Below, piece after piece: positions 61,303-64,000 of a stretch of DNA of 64,000 bases (position 1 is the first letter of the stretch; each line of letters begins with the position of its first letter). Both the position numbers and the translations under genes were made by a program. This stretch comes from Hirudo medicinalis (Eukaryota; Annelida; Clitellata; Hirudinida; Hirudinidae), in assembly GCA_011800805.1 (NCBI GenBank), contig MPNW01000358.1, forward strand, positions 1 to 64,000, written 5' to 3'. A model generated the notes under the pieces. It did no database searches, was not told the DNA's origin, and saw only the letters and a program-made list of their open reading frames with translations.

Positions 61303-61566
61303 NAATATCTCCGAAGTACGTAATCGCCTGCAATATCGTCAAACCCGCAATCCTTCTCGAACTCTAACTTCCCGCCTCGCGGACTGTTCCCCCAGTCCTT
61401 TTATACTCGAATATGGCGTCACAACAATAACTCACAAAGTAATAAACTGTTTCAGAATAATTTAATTATAATATCATTACCAATAATATCCAAAGAGCAA
61501 GGTAAATCCAATAATTATCCATTTAGGGCGCCAATCAAGGCTCCAAACGTTCAGCCATTCGAACAT
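57676..61566 (-). CDS. Cytochrome P450, CYP3 clan, copy E (atypical I-helix)
   Basis: The most diverged copy, from ATG 61566 ([16 protein letters not shown]) to the tail exon ending IRVEERQ at 57676. Motifs: hinge [11 protein letters not shown] (about 61065-61163), C-helix WKRVR with TATFSSGK (about 60430-60645), ETLR, and haem loop [10 protein letters not shown] (about 57980-58143). The I-helix exon (58860 to about 59010) reads [12 protein letters not shown]: Ala replaces the near-invariant Thr that supports oxygen activation. CYP5-type (thromboxane synthase) enzymes also lack this Thr, as they do not activate oxygen. The exon has no GT donor at the expected place; a GC donor (GCAAGC, 58854-58859) keeps the frame. 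Intron 1 holds a long (TTA)n tract and a dispersed repeat. It could be an isomerase-like P450 or a gene losing function. Confidence 0.87.
61209..61302. repeat. (TTA)n microsatellite ending at a single N
   Basis: Uninterrupted ATT repeat of more than 90 bp in intron 1 of CYP copy E, ending at an N (61303), where the assembly was probably joined. Confidence 0.95.
61314..61427. repeat. 113-bp dispersed repeat, copy 2
   Basis: Matches 42340-42452 (AAGTACGTAATCGCCTGCAA through CGAATATGGCGTCACAACA) with a few substitutions and small indels. It lies directly after the (TTA)n tract in CYP copy E intron 1. Confidence 0.85.
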
Positions 61567-62797
61567 TTTTTATCCTAATTTAAATGTTTTAAATTCTTTT
61601 TTGAACAAAATACTTTTAGGAGGCCGATTGATGTTCGAATGCTAAATCAACGAGCACTGGGGGTTTGCTCATTTCATAACATTCGTCAAAAATCTGCGCA
61701 TCACCACGAGTAATCAATACCAAGAACGCCAGAATCCTTAAGTTGCTTTTCGGGAGTGTAGTTCGAATTATCAATATTGTTTAATTACCCACCAGGTGGT
61801 TCAGGTAGACCCTGTTGAAGTGTGAACTGCTGAAGGTGGTAACAGCTATCCATCAAATTTTCAACAAAAAAAAGCAGCAAGCATACTTAGCACTTGCTCG
61901 GGGGAAAGAAATCATCATCATCGTTCTCACCATCAATATCGATATCATCCACAATCCACCACCTACAATCCGCTTATAACCAACAGAGTAAAACAGGTGT
62001 ATAACAAAGACTCAGTGAATTGGTTCTAAATATTTCCAACGATAAAAAAACCTGGTAATGTTCACTTCGCTTCCATCATGCGGCAGAAAATCAAGTCGCA
62101 TCCTGTTCGTAAAAATGCACGAACTTATTCTTTTCGATGAATTCTTTTTCTGTCTGAAAAATTACACTCGCAAATGTACTCTTGTGTCGTTATGAGGGTC
62201 ATCCATTAAAGAAGTCCAGAAAAACTTGCTCACTTTTAATCCCCTTTTGTCCACATTAGGCCACTTTCGTCTTGATCCTTAACCCTCTTGGCGGAAATCC
62301 GCAATTTGCCATCAATTTTCTTACACATTTTGCGGACATCTTTTATGGATGATGTTAGGTTTTTATGGCCATCTTTTTATACATTTCCGAGGTAACTTCA
62401 GATCTTTCATAAACTTCCATTCACAAATTTCTGCCCTTGGTCAGTTGAGGACGGTTTTAGAAGGTTAAAATAGTTTTAATTCATGGAGAAGATCTTCTGA
62501 AGTGATTATCATTAATGTTGATCATTAAAGTAATATTTAAAGTAATTCTTAAGGTATTTTAACTATTACCATCATCTTAGGAGAATTTGTGTCACCGAAA
62601 TATGCGGTAATAGCAATGCAATCTTATGAAAGCAAAAGTGATAAATTGCATGGAACTTTTATTTAACTTCACGAAGTTCATCATTTGCGGGAACAAATAA
62701 AGCTTGAATAAAATTGAATACAAGTCAAAGCAAATACAAGACAATCAACAACCAAAGGCTTTAAGCAATTCGTCCAGGAATGTCTAACATAGCAAGA
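61567..62797. other. Intergenic between CYP copy E and the BPI-like gene
   Basis: No recognised gene. It should hold the promoter of copy E and the 3' UTR of the BPI-like gene. Confidence 0.5.
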
Positions 62798-63860
62798 TCA
62801 TTCAAAAATTTGAGGCTCCCCGGTTTGTGATCGAGACTGGTGTTTCAGAAGGACACTCTCAAGAAATCCTGGTTCAAATTCGAGGTCAGAGCTCAGACTC
62901 GGCAGGAAGACTTTGGCAAAGTGATTGCTGACTACTTTGCTGACACCGGTCAAGTTGAATCCAGGACTGCGCAGGACCAGATCAACTTTAATTGGCTTCA
63001 TCTTGATCTTCATGGGGTCAGGAGTTAATGAAACATTGAGAATCAGGGCGCAGGAAAAACTAATGTTCAACGGTGACTTCGATTCCGGTCCAAATTCTTT
63101 TGAGTTAATGACAACCGTGCCTTCGAGGTTTGTGTAAACTCCCTCTGACAATATTCTAACAGTTGGAGGTGTTGGAGAGTGGAAATTCAATTCGAACTGT
63201 CCCTTTGGTTTGATCCATTTGAGGGCAAGAATGGCAGCCGATCTCTGAAAATGAAGGTGATAAATAAATCTAATTACATGGAAATCGCAACGACAGCAAT
63301 GATCAACATTCATTATCGGATATTTTCCACTATATTCACACACAAAAACAAATGGATGATCTCAATTTCAAATCAATGGGCTAGCAGTCTGAGTCTAAGA
63401 CTCATTTGCTTGATCCCATCAAGGACTCCCGCGTATTGACATTCGACAAGAAGTAGCCGAATCATGCAAGTTTTTCAATCTGGCTTGCCAACTTTTTGAA
63501 AGATTTCATATTGGTATTTAAATTATATAACCAAATTTTAGGGTATAATATTCATATTTAGGAAAATTATGAGAAAAATGTGTCTCTCTTAAGGATGTGC
63601 CGACCATTATAAGCCCATTGTGCAATAAACTTCAGATATGATATTTACTTAACGCTTGTCTCCACACAATCTAGCTTAGTTATCCAGGTGTAGCAATAAT
63701 TCTATGTGCTTCACTCACTTCCCAAAAGTCCATGGAAAATGAAAAATTCACTCCATCCTCAAAGATGACCGTCAGAGCCTTATTTATGACCCCCTCTGAA
63801 ATTAGCATGTTGAACATGCGATCCTCTTTGGATGCCTTCTCATTAATCTTGATCTTGAAT
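62798..63860 (-). CDS. BPI/LBP/PLTP-family lipid-binding protein, 3' part
   Basis: Two minus-strand exons are visible. The upstream one (about 63720-63855) encodes EDRMFNMLISEGVINKALTV followed by FEDG. This resembles the start of the BPI C-terminal barrel, where SEYVFNT-like sequence leads into a hydrophobic strand and a GVL-like loop. The last exon (62798-63244) encodes PTVRILSEGVYTNLEGTVVI, an alternating strand region (FSCALILNVSLTP, MKIKMKPIKVDLVL) and an end at GEPQIFE. Family members bind lipopolysaccharide or move phospholipids or sterol esters in extracellular fluid. The fold-like pattern supports the family, but sequence identity is low. The 5' exons lie beyond the window. Its donor (GTGAGTG) and acceptor (TTTTCAG) are canonical. 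Confidence 0.6.
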
Positions 63861-63964
63861 TACAATTAAAATTGTTTTAATTAAAATTAAGGTCGACCTA
63901 ATACAGAAGTAGCAAATTCAAAAGTTTACATCATAAGTAAACGGTTAATTTGGTGCCAGGAGAA

Positions 63965-64000
63965 GTGACGGGCAAAAACCAACTCGCGGGAAGCAAATTT
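63965..64000. mobile_element. Possible arm of the foldback element, cut by the window end
   Basis: GAGAAGTGACGGGCAAAAAC followed by CAACTCGCGGG resembles the left arm at 50690-50720 (AGAAGTCATGGGCAAAAGCC followed by AAATTGCAGG). Only one arm is inside the window. Confidence 0.4.

Overview
The window is AT-rich animal nuclear DNA: split genes with GT-AG introns, dense (TTA)n, (GAT)n and (CAA/CAG)n microsatellites, hAT-type transposon debris and scaffold gaps (a 458-base run of N plus single Ns). Gene content and style suggest an invertebrate, most likely a lophotrochozoan such as an annelid or mollusc; this is an inference and no species is claimed. I found no prokaryotic, phage, CRISPR or operon-type system.

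Left part, all minus strand. At 4358-15741 lies a NEDD4-family HECT ubiquitin ligase of the WWP1/WWP2/ITCH (Su(dx)) group (C2, polyQ linker, four WW domains, HECT). Next is TMEM129, an ER-membrane RING ubiquitin ligase (16748-18507), then an AP1AR (gadkin) orthologue (19597-22209). A possible cysteine-rich secreted-protein exon sits further left at about 2480-2825.

Middle. After about 5 kb of microsatellite-rich sequence with the large gap come a divergent PRD-class homeobox gene (plus, about 27489-28494), decayed GRASP-like exons (minus, about 29700-30730) and an apparently complete bystin gene, BYSL (plus, 32933-35760).

Right part. Five tandem minus-strand cytochrome P450 genes of the CYP3 clan (A-E, 36321-61566) share a 13-exon layout. 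A, B and C are close paralogues with a conserved upstream block; D and E are more diverged. A broken copy of the BYSL 3' end between A and B marks the flank of one duplication. D carries a probable frame break and E lacks the I-helix threonine. The window ends in the 3' part of a BPI/LBP-like lipid-binding protein gene (minus).

Mobile-element traces include a decayed 1.24-kb hAT element and three hAT-type MITEs with 8-bp target-site duplications, a foldback insertion carrying TTAGGG-like DNA, and a 113-bp dispersed repeat present twice. There is no single new system here. The most informative points are the P450 cluster with its duplication scar and unusual members, and several exact single-base or single-residue oddities.
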